From: Fen-1118 sp964491625
GTDB lineage: Bacteria > Myxococcota_A > Polyangia > Fen-1088
NCBI GenBank assembly: GCA_964491625.1
Contig: CAZBIU010000293.1
Location: forward strand, 1-8,820
Length of the DNA: 8,820 bases
Direction of reading: 5' to 3'
The notes beneath the pieces are model-generated. The model saw nothing but the letters and a program-made list of their open reading frames with translations, did no database searches and was not told where the DNA came from. The position numbers and the translations under genes are program-made. The first letter of the stretch is position 1; each line of letters begins with the position of its first letter. Shown here in pieces: positions 1 through 6,523 of the stretch.

Positions 1-436
1 CTTCCATGGTCTGGCCGCCGTAGCGAGCCGCGATGCGATCGTCGTACTCGTCGGCAACGAAGGCGAAGTCGCGGATGGTTTCGGTGAATTCGTTGGCATC
101 GCCGAGATCGCGATCGAGCAGCGTGTGGCAGAGGACGATGGCCTGTCCCTCGGGAACGAAGGCAAAGGCGCCGAATCGCAGGACCGCGTTCAGTTGCAAA
201 AGCTCGACCGCGAGCATGCATTCCATGCTCACGCCCTTCACCAACTGCGCGACCAGGCGAATCACGGCGCGATCCTTCCACGGATGCACCTTGATCATGA
301 CCATCGAGCTGCCTTGCTTGATGGCGAAGAGGCCCTCCTCTACCTTTCGATAGGCGTGGCTGCCGCCCAGCATCTTTTCGATCTTCTGGCTGGCGTTCTG
401 AACCGCTGCGCGGGCACGTGCCTTGCGTTCGGGCAT
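1..436 (-). CDS. YbjN-like / type III chaperone-fold protein, partial (C-terminus beyond window)
   Basis: An open frame of 145 codons runs from an ATG at 436 to the left edge with no stop, so the C-terminus is missing. The N-terminus (MPERKARARAAVQNASQKI) is basic. An alternating strand/helix pattern follows, with hallmarks I associate with the YbjN family (type III secretion chaperone-like fold): LNAVLRFGAFAFVPEGQAIV, then a CHTLLDRDL stretch, then DFAFVADEYDDRIAARYGG. Such proteins are small cytoplasmic domains of poorly known, probably protein-binding or regulatory, role. No signal peptide or membrane segment is visible. The ATG is the only ATG/GTG start available after the preceding gene ends at 505, but no clear ribosome-binding site precedes it. 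It lies 68 bp downstream of the sigma-54 regulator and is probably co-transcribed with it. The family call is by remembered sequence pattern; a specific partner cannot be named. Confidence 0.72.
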   Translation of the reverse strand, partial: MPERKARARAAVQNASQKIEKMLGGSHAYRKVEEGLFAIKQGSSMVMIKVHPWKDRAVIRLVAQLVKGVSMECMLAVELLQLNAVLRFGAFAFVPEGQAIVLCHTLLDRDLGDANEFTETIRDFAFVADEYDDRIAARYGGQTME

Positions 437-504
437 GCACAAGAGGTAGCACGAACTCGGCGTCTTGCGAAGCTCGGAGTGCGTTACGCCTTCGGGGACC
501 GCCG

Positions 505-1935
505 TCAGGGCTCTTTGCGGTCTTCGCGCGCAATGCCGAGAGCACGCATTTTCTTATGCAGGTTGGTTCGTTCCAGGCCCAGAACCTGAGCGGTGCGTGA
601 AATGTTCCAGTCGTTCTCGTCGAGCTTGGCGCGCACGTACTGCCGTTCCACAAGGTCGCGCAATTCGCGCAGTGGTAAGTTCCGGGCCTCGGCGGGCAGG
701 TCGAACGCCGCCAGCGCTGCGACCGGGCGCTCGCGGCGCGAAACCTCGGCAACGATCTCCTCGGGCAAGTCCCCGGCGCCGATGCTGTCTTCGGACAAGA
801 TTACCAGCCGCTCGACCACGTTGCGCAGCTCACGAACATTTCCCGGCCAGCTATAAGCCGACAGGATCGCGAGCGCCTCGGGCGCGATGACCTTTTCGCG
901 CAGCCCGTTCTCGCGCGCGATTTGCGCGACGAACGTCTTGCACAGAAGCGGAATGTCCTGCGCGCGATCGCGCAAGGGTGGCGCGCGCAAGGGCACCACC
1001 GCCAAGCGGAAATACAGATCGTCGCGGAACTGCCCGGCGACGACCGCGGCTTGCAGATCGCGGTTGGTCGCTGCGAGCACGCGCACGTCGACCTTCAAGC
1101 TGCTTTCGCTGCCCACCCGCGACAGCTCGCCCGACTGCAGAACGCGCAGGACCTTGGCCTGCGCAGGCAGGCTCATGTCGCCTATCTCGTCGAGAAAGAT
1201 GGTTCCGCCGTCGGCCAGCTCGAACAGGCCCTTCTTGCGCGCCGCCGCGCCTGTGAAAGCGCCGCGCTCGTGTCCAAACAGCTCGGATTCGATCAGCTCG
1301 GGCGGAATCGCCGCGCAGTTCACCTTGATGAAGGGCCGGTCACAGAGCGGGCTTTCGCGATGGATGGCGCGCGCCACCAGCTCCTTGCCCGTGCCAGACT
1401 CGCCGGTGATCAGCACCCGCGTGCGCGTGGGAGCCACCTTGGCAATCTGCGCGTAGAGCGCTCCCATGACCGGGCTTTGCCCCACCATCTCGAAGCGCCC
1501 CTCAGCCAGCGCGCGTAGGCCCGCAACCTCGCGAGCCATCGCCCTCCGCTCCAAAGCATTTCGCAGGGTGACCATCAGGCGCTCGCGGTCGAGCGGTTTT
1601 TCCAGGAAATCGTAGGCGCCCGCCTTGGTCGCCCGAACCGCGTCGGCCAGCGTGCCGTGGCCGGAGATCATGATCACCAGCGGTTCCGGCTGCGACCGCG
1701 CGCCTTCCTCGTCTTGCGCCCGCGCCTTGCCCAGCGACGCCATCACATCGTGCCCGGAAATTCCCGGCAATTGCACGTCGAGTAGGATCACGTCGGGCGC
1801 AATGTCGGGCAGCCGCGCCAGAGCCTCCTCGCCGCTCGACGCCTCGTCGACCGTGTAGCCTTCGCCTTCCAGGACCATGCGCACGGTGCGGCGAATATTC
1901 TTTTCATCATCGACGATGAGGATGGTCGTGGTCAT
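505..1935 (-). CDS. Sigma-54-dependent NtrC-family response regulator
   Basis: A 476-aa two-component activator that would turn on sigma-54 promoters after phosphorylation. The receiver domain (about 3-130) has the acidic pair D9-D10, phospho-acceptor D53 in LLDVQLPG, S91 and K113. It carries a longer than usual polar loop (residues 70-85, rich in E, Q, R and S). The AAA+ domain (about 150-385) has Walker A GESGTGKE (178-185), the sigma-54-contacting GAFTGA loop (225-230) and Walker B GGTIFLDE (243-250). A Fis-type helix-turn-helix lies at about 444-467 (NISRTAQVLGLERTNLHKKM), close to NtrX-type regulators. All key residues are intact. The frame is open far upstream, to 2301, but MTTTILIVDDEK at 1935 is where receiver homology begins and the upstream residues look non-coding. 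A GAGG lies about 16 nt before the ATG, rather far away. The cognate histidine kinase is not in the window, so the signal and targets are unknown. Confidence 0.95.
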   Translation of the reverse strand: MTTTILIVDDEKNIRRTVRMVLEGEGYTVDEASSGEEALARLPDIAPDVILLDVQLPGISGHDVMASLGKARAQDEEGARSQPEPLVIMISGHGTLADAVRATKAGAYDFLEKPLDRERLMVTLRNALERRAMAREVAGLRALAEGRFEMVGQSPVMGALYAQIAKVAPTRTRVLITGESGTGKELVARAIHRESPLCDRPFIKVNCAAIPPELIESELFGHERGAFTGAAARKKGLFELADGGTIFLDEIGDMSLPAQAKVLRVLQSGELSRVGSESSLKVDVRVLAATNRDLQAAVVAGQFRDDLYFRLAVVPLRAPPLRDRAQDIPLLCKTFVAQIARENGLREKVIAPEALAILSAYSWPGNVRELRNVVERLVILSEDSIGAGDLPEEIVAEVSRRERPVAALAAFDLPAEARNLPLRELRDLVERQYVRAKLDENDWNISRTAQVLGLERTNLHKKMRALGIAREDRKEP

Positions 1936-1960
1936 GGCGCGCGAGAATCTACCTCGTTCT

Positions 1961-1983
1961 GCCCCGGTCGCCAAAGCCGGGGC
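1961..1983. promoter_or_regulatory. GC-rich hairpin in the leader of the sigma-54 regulator gene
   Basis: Perfect 7-bp arms GCCCCGG (1961-1967) and CCGGGGC (1977-1983) flank a 9-nt loop. On the minus strand this sits 25 nt before the regulator's ATG and 112 bp after the deacetylase stop. No T-run follows in the direction of transcription, so a classical intrinsic terminator is unlikely. It could still act as an mRNA processing or attenuation structure between the two genes. The rest of 1936-2095 shows no gene or recognisable promoter. Confidence 0.3.
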
Positions 1984-2095
1984 CTCTTCACGAAAGTTCG
2001 GAGCTGGCGCAGCTGCCAGGTTGGAGGCGGCGGAGTCGGATGCCGGTGGCCGGGAATTACCTGCGACCTTCCTTGAGACCTTCCTCGATGCGGCG

Positions 2096-3067
2096 CTAAG
2101 GCGGCCCACCAAACTCCGCCAGGCTCGACAGAACGCCGAGAGACGAGAGCAACGATCGCGCCCAAGGCTCGGCGCCGGTTTCCGGCAAGGGCTCCGTCGG
2201 TAGGAACACGCGGTAGTCGACCAGGCGAATCGGTTCGCGGCCCTCGCGCGCGGCCTGGGCGTTGTCGCCGTCGACGAAGTCCAGGATGCGGGCCAGCGCA
2301 TGCACGCCGGCCACGTTCTTGTCGTGCAAGAGCAAGATCACGGGGCCGTTGGCGCGATGAAGTGCCGCGGTGGCGTATTTCACGACCGCGTCCTCGTCCT
2401 CGCCCCGCCATTCCTGCGGATCCATGTTCCAACCCACCTGAACCATGTCGCGGTCCGCGAGCGCACGATCGAGGTCGCGGCAGCGCGCGCCGTAGGGCGA
2501 GCGAAACAGCAGCGGCCTCACCGACGTCGCGTAGGCGACGATCTCGGACGCACCGTCGATTTCCGACGCCATGGCGTCGCGCTCTTGGCACAGGTTCTTG
2601 TGGTTCATGGTGTGGTTGCCCACCATGTGGCCGTGGGTGGCGAGCTTGCGCAGAAGATCGCGCCGGGCCACATCCTCGGGCCGGTTGCGCACGATGTGGT
2701 GACCGTTGACGAAGAAAACCGCCTTCACCTTGCGCCGGGTAAGCTCGTCGAGAATCAGCGAGGTTCCGACCAGATCGGGCCCGTCGTCGAAGGTGAGCAG
2801 CAAGCTGCGCCCCCAGGGCGAGCCCGACGAATGACCGGCGGGTGGCTTGGATTTTTCCCTAGGGAGCGGCCGGAGAAAGCGCGGGAAATCGCCTTCGGCC
2901 GCTCCGGTCCCGTCGAGGCCGAGGCAGGCGACGGCCATGCCCGCCGCGAGCAACAGCCTCGGCAAACGCGAACCGGATCGAGGAGCCGGAACCGTAATCG
3001 GCTCCGGCCACCGCCTACCGGTCGCCGGTCTCGGCACCACCGCGCGCCTAGAATGGAATATCGTCAT
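2096..3067 (-). CDS. Secreted polysaccharide deacetylase (NodB homology domain, carbohydrate esterase 4)
   Basis: A 323-aa protein expected to remove N- or O-acetyl groups from a polymer such as peptidoglycan, outside the cytoplasm. All five CE4 motifs are present: TFDDGP with D94/D95 (catalytic base and metal ligand), HTMNH with metal ligands H152/H156, RSPYG (189-193), D216-P-Q-E-W220, and LLLH with H248. An N-terminal segment at 34-57 (basic RLPR, then LLLAAGMAVACLGL, then GTGAA) is a Sec signal or anchor. The AVAC at 45-48 might be a weak lipobox. The residues before it are long for a signal peptide, so the start is uncertain. ATG 3067 overlaps the ssb 3' end by 20 bp. GTG codons at 3040 and 3037, just after the ssb stop and behind an AGG, are good alternatives. 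The first in-frame ATG at 3193 lies deep inside ssb and is unlikely. Substrate cannot be told from sequence. It is probably co-transcribed with ssb. Confidence 0.9.
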   Translation of the reverse strand: MTIFHSRRAVVPRPATGRRWPEPITVPAPRSGSRLPRLLLAAGMAVACLGLDGTGAAEGDFPRFLRPLPREKSKPPAGHSSGSPWGRSLLLTFDDGPDLVGTSLILDELTRRKVKAVFFVNGHHIVRNRPEDVARRDLLRKLATHGHMVGNHTMNHKNLCQERDAMASEIDGASEIVAYATSVRPLLFRSPYGARCRDLDRALADRDMVQVGWNMDPQEWRGEDEDAVVKYATAALHRANGPVILLLHDKNVAGVHALARILDFVDGDNAQAAREGREPIRLVDYRVFLPTEPLPETGAEPWARSLLSSLGVLSSLAEFGGPP

Positions 3068-3515
3068 CGCCTGGAGGCGGAGCGGAGGGCGCATCGGCCG
3101 CCGCGGGCGCCGGTGATTCTTCGCCCCAGCCGCGCTTGCTGCGTCCGCCGCCGCCACCCGCGCTGCCCTCAGCGCCCGGCCCAGCTCCTCCACCCAAGAA
3201 CACCACGCGATCGGCGACCACCTCGGTGGTGTAGCGCTTCTTGCCTTCCTTGTCGTCCCACGACCGGGTCTGCAGCTTGCCTTCGACGTAAACCGAGCGG
3301 CCCTTGGCCAGGTACTTCTGGCAGTTCTCAGCTTGCTCGCCCCACACGTTCACGCGGTGCCACTCCACGCGCTCTTGTTTTTGGCCGTTCTTGTCCTTCC
3401 AAACCTCGTTGGTGGCGAGGTTGAGGTGGCACACGGGCCGGTTGCTCGGCGTGTATTTGAGCTCGGGATCGGCCCCTAGATTTCCGATCAAGATGACTTT
3501 GTTGACGCTGCCCAT
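3048..3515 (-). CDS. ssb: Single-stranded DNA-binding protein
   Basis: A 155-aa SSB that coats single-stranded DNA in replication, repair and recombination and recruits partner enzymes through its C-terminal tail. The OB-fold domain (about 1-108) starts MGSVNKVILIGNLGADPELK and carries the conserved aromatic positions W39, W52-H53, W58 and W86, with GRSVYVEGKLQTRSW as the usual strand. A flexible Gly/Ala/Pro-rich linker (about 109-149) leads to the acidic tip DDDIPF at 150-155, the partner-docking peptide, which is intact. Length is close to that of other bacterial SSBs. The start is fixed by a strong AAGGAGG at 3524-3530, 8 nt before the ATG. The frame is open further upstream to 3632, but that part has no SSB homology. 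It is transcribed divergently from the transglycosylase gene, and its final codons overlap the likely start of the deacetylase. Confidence 0.97.
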   Translation of the reverse strand: MGSVNKVILIGNLGADPELKYTPSNRPVCHLNLATNEVWKDKNGQKQERVEWHRVNVWGEQAENCQKYLAKGRSVYVEGKLQTRSWDDKEGKKRYTTEVVADRVVFLGGGAGPGAEGSAGGGGGRSKRGWGEESPAPAAADAPSAPPPGDDDIPF

Positions 3516-3672
3516 GGTGCTTGCCTCCTTGGCCTGAAGTTGCTTTTGCCACCTTCGGGCCGGGTTATCAATCCCGGGATCCGGGGTGGTGAAAGAGTAT
3601 CGGCCACCATCCCGGGAAAGTTGCTTGCCCAAACTCGAAACTCAGAAACCGGCTTGAGGTTATAGTCTCTCG
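3516..3672. promoter_or_regulatory. Divergent intergenic control region with repeated CCCGGG palindromes
   Basis: This 157-bp gap separates the divergent ssb and transglycosylase genes, so it must hold the promoters for both unless one is read from within the other. ATCCCGGGA occurs twice, at 3571-3579 (part of a 10-bp perfect palindrome to 3580) and at 3609-3617, start to start 38 bp. The sequence also forms an inverted repeat, CCGGGGTGGT (3581-3590) against ACCATCCCGG (3606-3615), with one mismatch. This suggests operator sites, but no regulator can be assigned. A TATAGT at 3661-3666 lies 6 nt before the transglycosylase ATG with no good -35 partner. I could not place confident -35/-10 boxes on either strand. 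Confidence 0.4.
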
Positions 3673-5763
3673 ATGTCAGCGGTTTCTCTCGCGTTCGTGC
3701 TTCTGCTGGCCAGCCTCGCCCAGGGCCGAAGCTCGGCCGGTAGCTTCGCCGACGCCCTCGCTGCATTTCGCCAGGGCGATTACGGCAGGGCAAAGACCAT
3801 GTTTCCGGCGCAGACAGGTGCGCTGGCGCAGAACCGCGACTACCTGCTTTATTTCTCGGGTGAGAGCTGGTTCTACGACGGCGACTACGGCAAAGCTGCC
3901 GAGGCCTATTCGCAATTGGCGAAATTGCGCGAGTCGCGCTTCGCCGCGATGGCGCCGTGGCGGGCGGCCGACTGTCTGTGGATGGAGGGCAAGCGTGCAG
4001 AAGCAGCGGCGGCCTATCGCAAGCTTGTGGGCGGCAAGTCGGGCGCCGATCAGACGGTGGGCCGATTCCGCGCGGCCGAGGTCGAGGCCGATGCCGCGCT
4101 GGCGAAGAAAGACAAGTCCGCAATCGCCGCTGCGGCGCGGGCGTTCATGCAGATCCACGTGGACTTCCCCGCCCATCCGCTCGGCGTTGCGGCGGGAAGG
4201 CGCGCGGCCGAATTGGCGCCGGTCGCGGCCGAGGTGCGCGGCGAGCCCACGCCCGGCGAGCGCTTGCAGCGCGCGGCAGCCTTGTCGAAGGGCCATCACT
4301 GGCAAGAGGCCCTGGACGAGCTGTCCCTGCTGCCAGGGTCCCTGCCCACGGATCTCGCGACCCAACGTGACCTGGCGATGGGCATGGCCAAATATCATGC
4401 CCGCAAGGACTACGCCGGCGCTGCCGAGCTGCTCTTGGGCGTAGCGCCGCGCCTTTCGGGCGAGAAGGCGGCGTTCGCCGCATTTCATGGTGCGCGGGCC
4501 CTGTCGCGCATCGACCGCGACGACGAGGCCATCGCCAACTACCGACAGGTGGTTGCCAAGTACCCGGGCGCAAGCTGGGCCGCCGAGGCGCAGTTCCGCG
4601 CGGGCTGGCTGGAGATCAACCGGGGCCACTTTCGCCAAGCCCTGCCCGACCTGAAGGAAACCCTGCTGCGCTATCCCCACAGCCAGTTTGCCGACGACGC
4701 CGCCTGGTACCTCACGCTTGCCCATTATCTGCTGGGCGATGCGACCCAAGCGTCGAGCGCGATTGCGATCTATGAACAAGTGGCGCGACGAAACGGCGAC
4801 GAGGCGGCGCTGCGCGCGCGCTACTGGCGGGCCCGCATCGCCAGCCTCGGTGGTCAAGCTGACGCCGCGGCGTCGCTTCTGCGCGAATGCGTGGCGCGGG
4901 CGCCGTTTCAGTACTACGGGCTCCTCGCGCGGGCTCGGCTGCGCGAGCTGGGCGAAGCGCTGCCCTGGCCACCACTGGCAGGCCGGGGTGCAACACCAGT
5001 GGTCCTGCGCGATCCGGCGATCGAGCGCGCGCTGGAGCTGGAACGGGTGGGCCTTGTGCGCGAAGCGGGCATCGAGCTGGAACGCAACGAGGCCGGCATC
5101 GTCAAACGCAACGGCAAGGCCAAAGCGCTGCCCTTCCTGCTGGCCACCTACCCGCGCCTTGACGCCTTTCATCGCGCGCAGCACCTGGCCGAATCGGCCG
5201 GCGAGGACGGCGTTCCCGACGCGCGCCTTTATTGGCAGGCCGCCTACCCGCGCGCGTTCGCCGACACGGTCGAAAGCTACGACAAGACGTCCGGCGATCC
5301 CGATCTGTTCGCCTACGCGATCATGCGCAAGGAATCGGACTATTACCCGTTCGCGCTTTCCCAATCAGATGCGCGCGGGCTCTTGCAACTGATTCCATCG
5401 ACCGGCGCCGAAGTTGCGAAGAATCTCGGGCTTGCGATCTATCCCGACGAGCTGTTCGATCCGGACACCAACATTCGCCTCGGCACCACGTACCTGGGCG
5501 GGCTTTACCGGCGTTTTCGCGGGCAGGAAGCCTTGGCCGCCGGCGCCTACAACGCCGGGGCGCACGCGATGATGCGCTGGTGCGACCTGTGGGGCAAGCA
5601 CCCGCTCGACGAGTTCGTGGAGCTTGTCACCTACGACCAAGCCCGCGAGTACATCAAGCGCGTGCTCGGCATCTACGCCCGCTACCGCTACCTCTACGGC
5701 CAGCCGCTCGAGCTGCCGCTCGCGGTGAACCCCGACTACCTGAAGGACGGTCCGGATTATTAG
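3673..5763 (+). CDS. slt: Soluble lytic murein transglycosylase (Slt70-type)
   Basis: A 696-aa periplasmic enzyme that cleaves the MurNAc-GlcNAc bond of peptidoglycan without water, leaving 1,6-anhydro ends. Residues 1-22 form a hydrophobic export signal (SLAFVLLLASLAQG), unusual in having no basic residue before the hydrophobic core. About 25-520 is alpha-helical and TPR-like (FRQGDYGRAKTMF, GDYGKAAEAYSQL, DDEAIANYRQVVAKYPG), matching the ring-shaped superhelix of Slt70. The C-terminal SLT domain (about 540-665) has catalytic Glu554 in MRKESDYYP, followed by SDARGLLQLIPSTG, AAGAYNAG and YIKRVLGIYARYRYLYG. It is somewhat longer than E. coli Slt70. An in-frame TGA at 3655 bounds the start, and ATG 3673 is the first start codon after it. 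The only Shine-Dalgarno-like run is GAGGT about 12 nt upstream. It may work on the same wall as the deacetylase across the divergent region. The gene symbol reflects the family, not proven orthology. Confidence 0.95.
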   Translation: MSAVSLAFVLLLASLAQGRSSAGSFADALAAFRQGDYGRAKTMFPAQTGALAQNRDYLLYFSGESWFYDGDYGKAAEAYSQLAKLRESRFAAMAPWRAADCLWMEGKRAEAAAAYRKLVGGKSGADQTVGRFRAAEVEADAALAKKDKSAIAAAARAFMQIHVDFPAHPLGVAAGRRAAELAPVAAEVRGEPTPGERLQRAAALSKGHHWQEALDELSLLPGSLPTDLATQRDLAMGMAKYHARKDYAGAAELLLGVAPRLSGEKAAFAAFHGARALSRIDRDDEAIANYRQVVAKYPGASWAAEAQFRAGWLEINRGHFRQALPDLKETLLRYPHSQFADDAAWYLTLAHYLLGDATQASSAIAIYEQVARRNGDEAALRARYWRARIASLGGQADAAASLLRECVARAPFQYYGLLARARLRELGEALPWPPLAGRGATPVVLRDPAIERALELERVGLVREAGIELERNEAGIVKRNGKAKALPFLLATYPRLDAFHRAQHLAESAGEDGVPDARLYWQAAYPRAFADTVESYDKTSGDPDLFAYAIMRKESDYYPFALSQSDARGLLQLIPSTGAEVAKNLGLAIYPDELFDPDTNIRLGTTYLGGLYRRFRGQEALAAGAYNAGAHAMMRWCDLWGKHPLDEFVELVTYDQAREYIKRVLGIYARYRYLYGQPLELPLAVNPDYLKDGPDY

Positions 5764-5775
5764 GCTAATTGTAAT

Positions 5776-5796
5776 GGGAACCCTCAAAGGGTTCCC
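5776..5796. repeat. Hairpin repeat copy H1 downstream of slt (possible transcript end)
   Basis: Perfect 9-bp arms GGGAACCCT (5776-5784) and AGGGTTCCC (5788-5796) flank a CAA loop, 12 nt after the transglycosylase stop. It is the first of three copies of the same hairpin. Position and stem strength suit a 3' end or mRNA-stabilising structure for slt. The following bases (AAACCC) are not a T-run, so a Rho-independent terminator is not supported. Confidence 0.6.
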
Positions 5797-5889
5797 AAAC
5801 CCTCCCGCGCTCTGGCTTCGGCGGGCGAAGCCCGCCTTCGCCTACGCGGTCATGGGAACCCTCAAAGGGTTCCGCTCTGCCCTCGGCAC
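5795..5889. repeat. 95-bp direct repeat, copy A (contains hairpin copy H2)
   Basis: Bases 5795-5889 recur at 5931-6025 with two differences in 95 (counted by eye). The unit begins CCAAACCCTCCCGCGCTCTG and ends GCTCTGCCCTCGGCAC. It holds a GGCGGGC/GCCCGCC hairpin with a GAA loop (5820-5836) and the GGAACCCT/AGGGTTCC hairpin (5855-5873). Nested hairpins inside a short non-coding direct repeat resemble REP/BIME-type intergenic elements. No family name is assigned. Confidence 0.88.
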
Positions 5890-5910
5890 CCGCCACCCGC
5901 CCTACACACC

Positions 5911-5925
5911 CCTCGCTTCGCGAGG
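5911..5925. repeat. Small hairpin in the spacer between the 95-bp repeats
   Basis: Arms CCTCGC (5911-5916) and GCGAGG (5920-5925) flank a TTC loop. It lies in the 41-bp unique segment (5890-5930) between the two repeat copies and differs in sequence from the other hairpins. Confidence 0.6.
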
Positions 5926-5930
5926 CCTCG

Positions 5931-6025
5931 CCAAACCCTCCCGCGCTCTGGCTTCGGCCGGCGAAGCCCGCCTTCGCCTACGCGATCATGGGAACCCTCA
6001 AAGGGTTCCGCTCTGCCCTCGGCAC
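5931..6025. repeat. 95-bp direct repeat, copy B (contains hairpin copy H3)
   Basis: Second copy of the unit at 5795-5889, offset by 136 bp. One difference breaks a pair in the first stem (GGCCGGC facing GCCCGCC). The other is GGT to GAT just before the conserved hairpin. The GGAACCCT (5991-5998)/AGGGTTCC (6002-6009) hairpin is unchanged. Preservation of that stem in all three copies, against a degraded first stem here, suggests it is the more constrained part. Confidence 0.88.
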
Positions 6026-6064
6026 GGCTTTGCCCAACAATTCGGAGTTGACGCGATGACCGGC

Positions 6065-6101
6065 GGAATTGCTGGGCAGCGTGGGGAATTGCTGGGCAGC
6101 G
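6065..6101. repeat. 17-bp tandem direct repeat, period 20
   Basis: GGAATTGCTGGGCAGCG occurs at 6065-6081 and again at 6085-6101, separated by TGG. It sits 12 bp past the 3' end of the last minus-strand operon gene, at the junction between the repeat array and the accessory genes. It may be a slippage duplication, a protein-binding pair or the scar of an insertion. Apart from the repeats, 5764-6112 shows no convincing gene on either strand. Confidence 0.75.
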
Positions 6102-6112
6102 GGTGACGGGCT

Positions 6113-6523
6113 CTATAGTAGCGGTCTCATCTTGTCGGCGAGAGCCTTCTTAAGAAGTGCTTTGTTTCGACTGGCAATCGTATGGTTTGGGTTCCAGCCG
6201 ATACCAAGTCGAATCGGTCGAATCTCCGCATGGGCGTCATTTGTCTCATCGGGCAAATCGAAGGCCTGGAATTGATACGTGGGGCCACTCTCGACTATGA
6301 GGGGTTGTGGAAAATCACGCGCACAGACGGAGGCCACGCGCGTCCTTCCTCGGGCCACATTCATGGCATCTCGCGGGTCTGATTTGTACTTGTGGCGGTT
6401 CACGGAAGTGCCACGGATGTCTATTGCTTCAGGCAATACCACATCACCATCAATCCATTCTGGCAGCAAGCCTCGGTAGAGATCTTCGTCTGCCGGAATG
6501 TTCGGTTCTACAGGGCGCGACAC
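6113..6523 (-). CDS. Uncharacterised protein, third gene of the accessory operon
   Basis: A 136-aa protein with no signal peptide or membrane segment. It opens with a polar stretch and DEDLYRGLLPEWI (12-24). A TSVNRHKY segment (39-46) follows, then a strand-rich centre (RTRVASVCARDF at 60-71, PLIVESG at 74-80), DAHAEIRP at 96-103 and a basic Lys/Arg C-terminus. I recognise the LYR...W, SV(D/N)R and HAEI layout as recurring in small bacterial hypotheticals, but I know no function and give none. The start is GTG 6523, 16 bp inside the preceding gene. The first ATG is only at codon 54, after the conserved N-terminal part, so the GTG is preferred. The overlap suggests translational coupling. Codon choice is more AT-rich than in the left-hand genes. 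Confidence 0.75.
   Translation of the reverse strand: MSRPVEPNIPADEDLYRGLLPEWIDGDVVLPEAIDIRGTSVNRHKYKSDPRDAMNVARGRTRVASVCARDFPQPLIVESGPTYQFQAFDLPDETNDAHAEIRPIRLGIGWNPNHTIASRNKALLKKALADKMRPLL

Noticed and set aside
2004..2019. Sigma-54 promoter upstream of the regulator (TGGCGCAGCTGCC)
   Set aside because: The GG-to-GC spacing is 7 bp instead of the required 10.
1936..2301. N-terminal extension of the sigma-54 regulator to an ATG at 2301
   Set aside because: The added 122 residues are Arg/Ser/Ala-rich, overlap the deacetylase on the same strand in another frame, and receiver homology starts exactly at MTTTILIVDDEK (1935).
2300..3424. Long plus-strand open frame opposite the deacetylase and ssb
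   Set aside because: It lies antisense to two genes with complete motifs. Its translation is Arg/His/Pro-rich, the usual shadow in high-GC DNA.
3516..3632. ssb starting at an ATG at 3632
   Set aside because: The extra 39 residues lie in the divergent control region and lack SSB character. The strong AAGGAGG supports the ATG at 3515.
3661..3673. Leaderless slt transcript from the TATAGT at 3661-3666
   Set aside because: The box is well placed for a start at the ATG, but no -35 match exists at 16-19 bp. Kept only as a remark.
3676..5364. 562-codon minus-strand frame opposite the transglycosylase
   Set aside because: It mirrors a gene with an intact SLT domain, and the predicted protein shows no recognisable domain. 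The length is explained by high GC.
5776..5796. Rho-independent terminator after slt
   Set aside because: The stem is strong, but no T-run follows on either strand, and the same hairpin recurs in non-terminal positions.
5776..6025. CRISPR array
   Set aside because: Only three hairpin copies with spacings of 57 and 116 bp, part of which is itself repeated. There are no uniform spacers and no cas genes.
5774..6106. 110-codon plus-strand frame through the repeat array
   Set aside because: It encodes only the repeats and hairpins, with the same peptide pattern recurring in shifted frames. Non-coding repeats explain it better.
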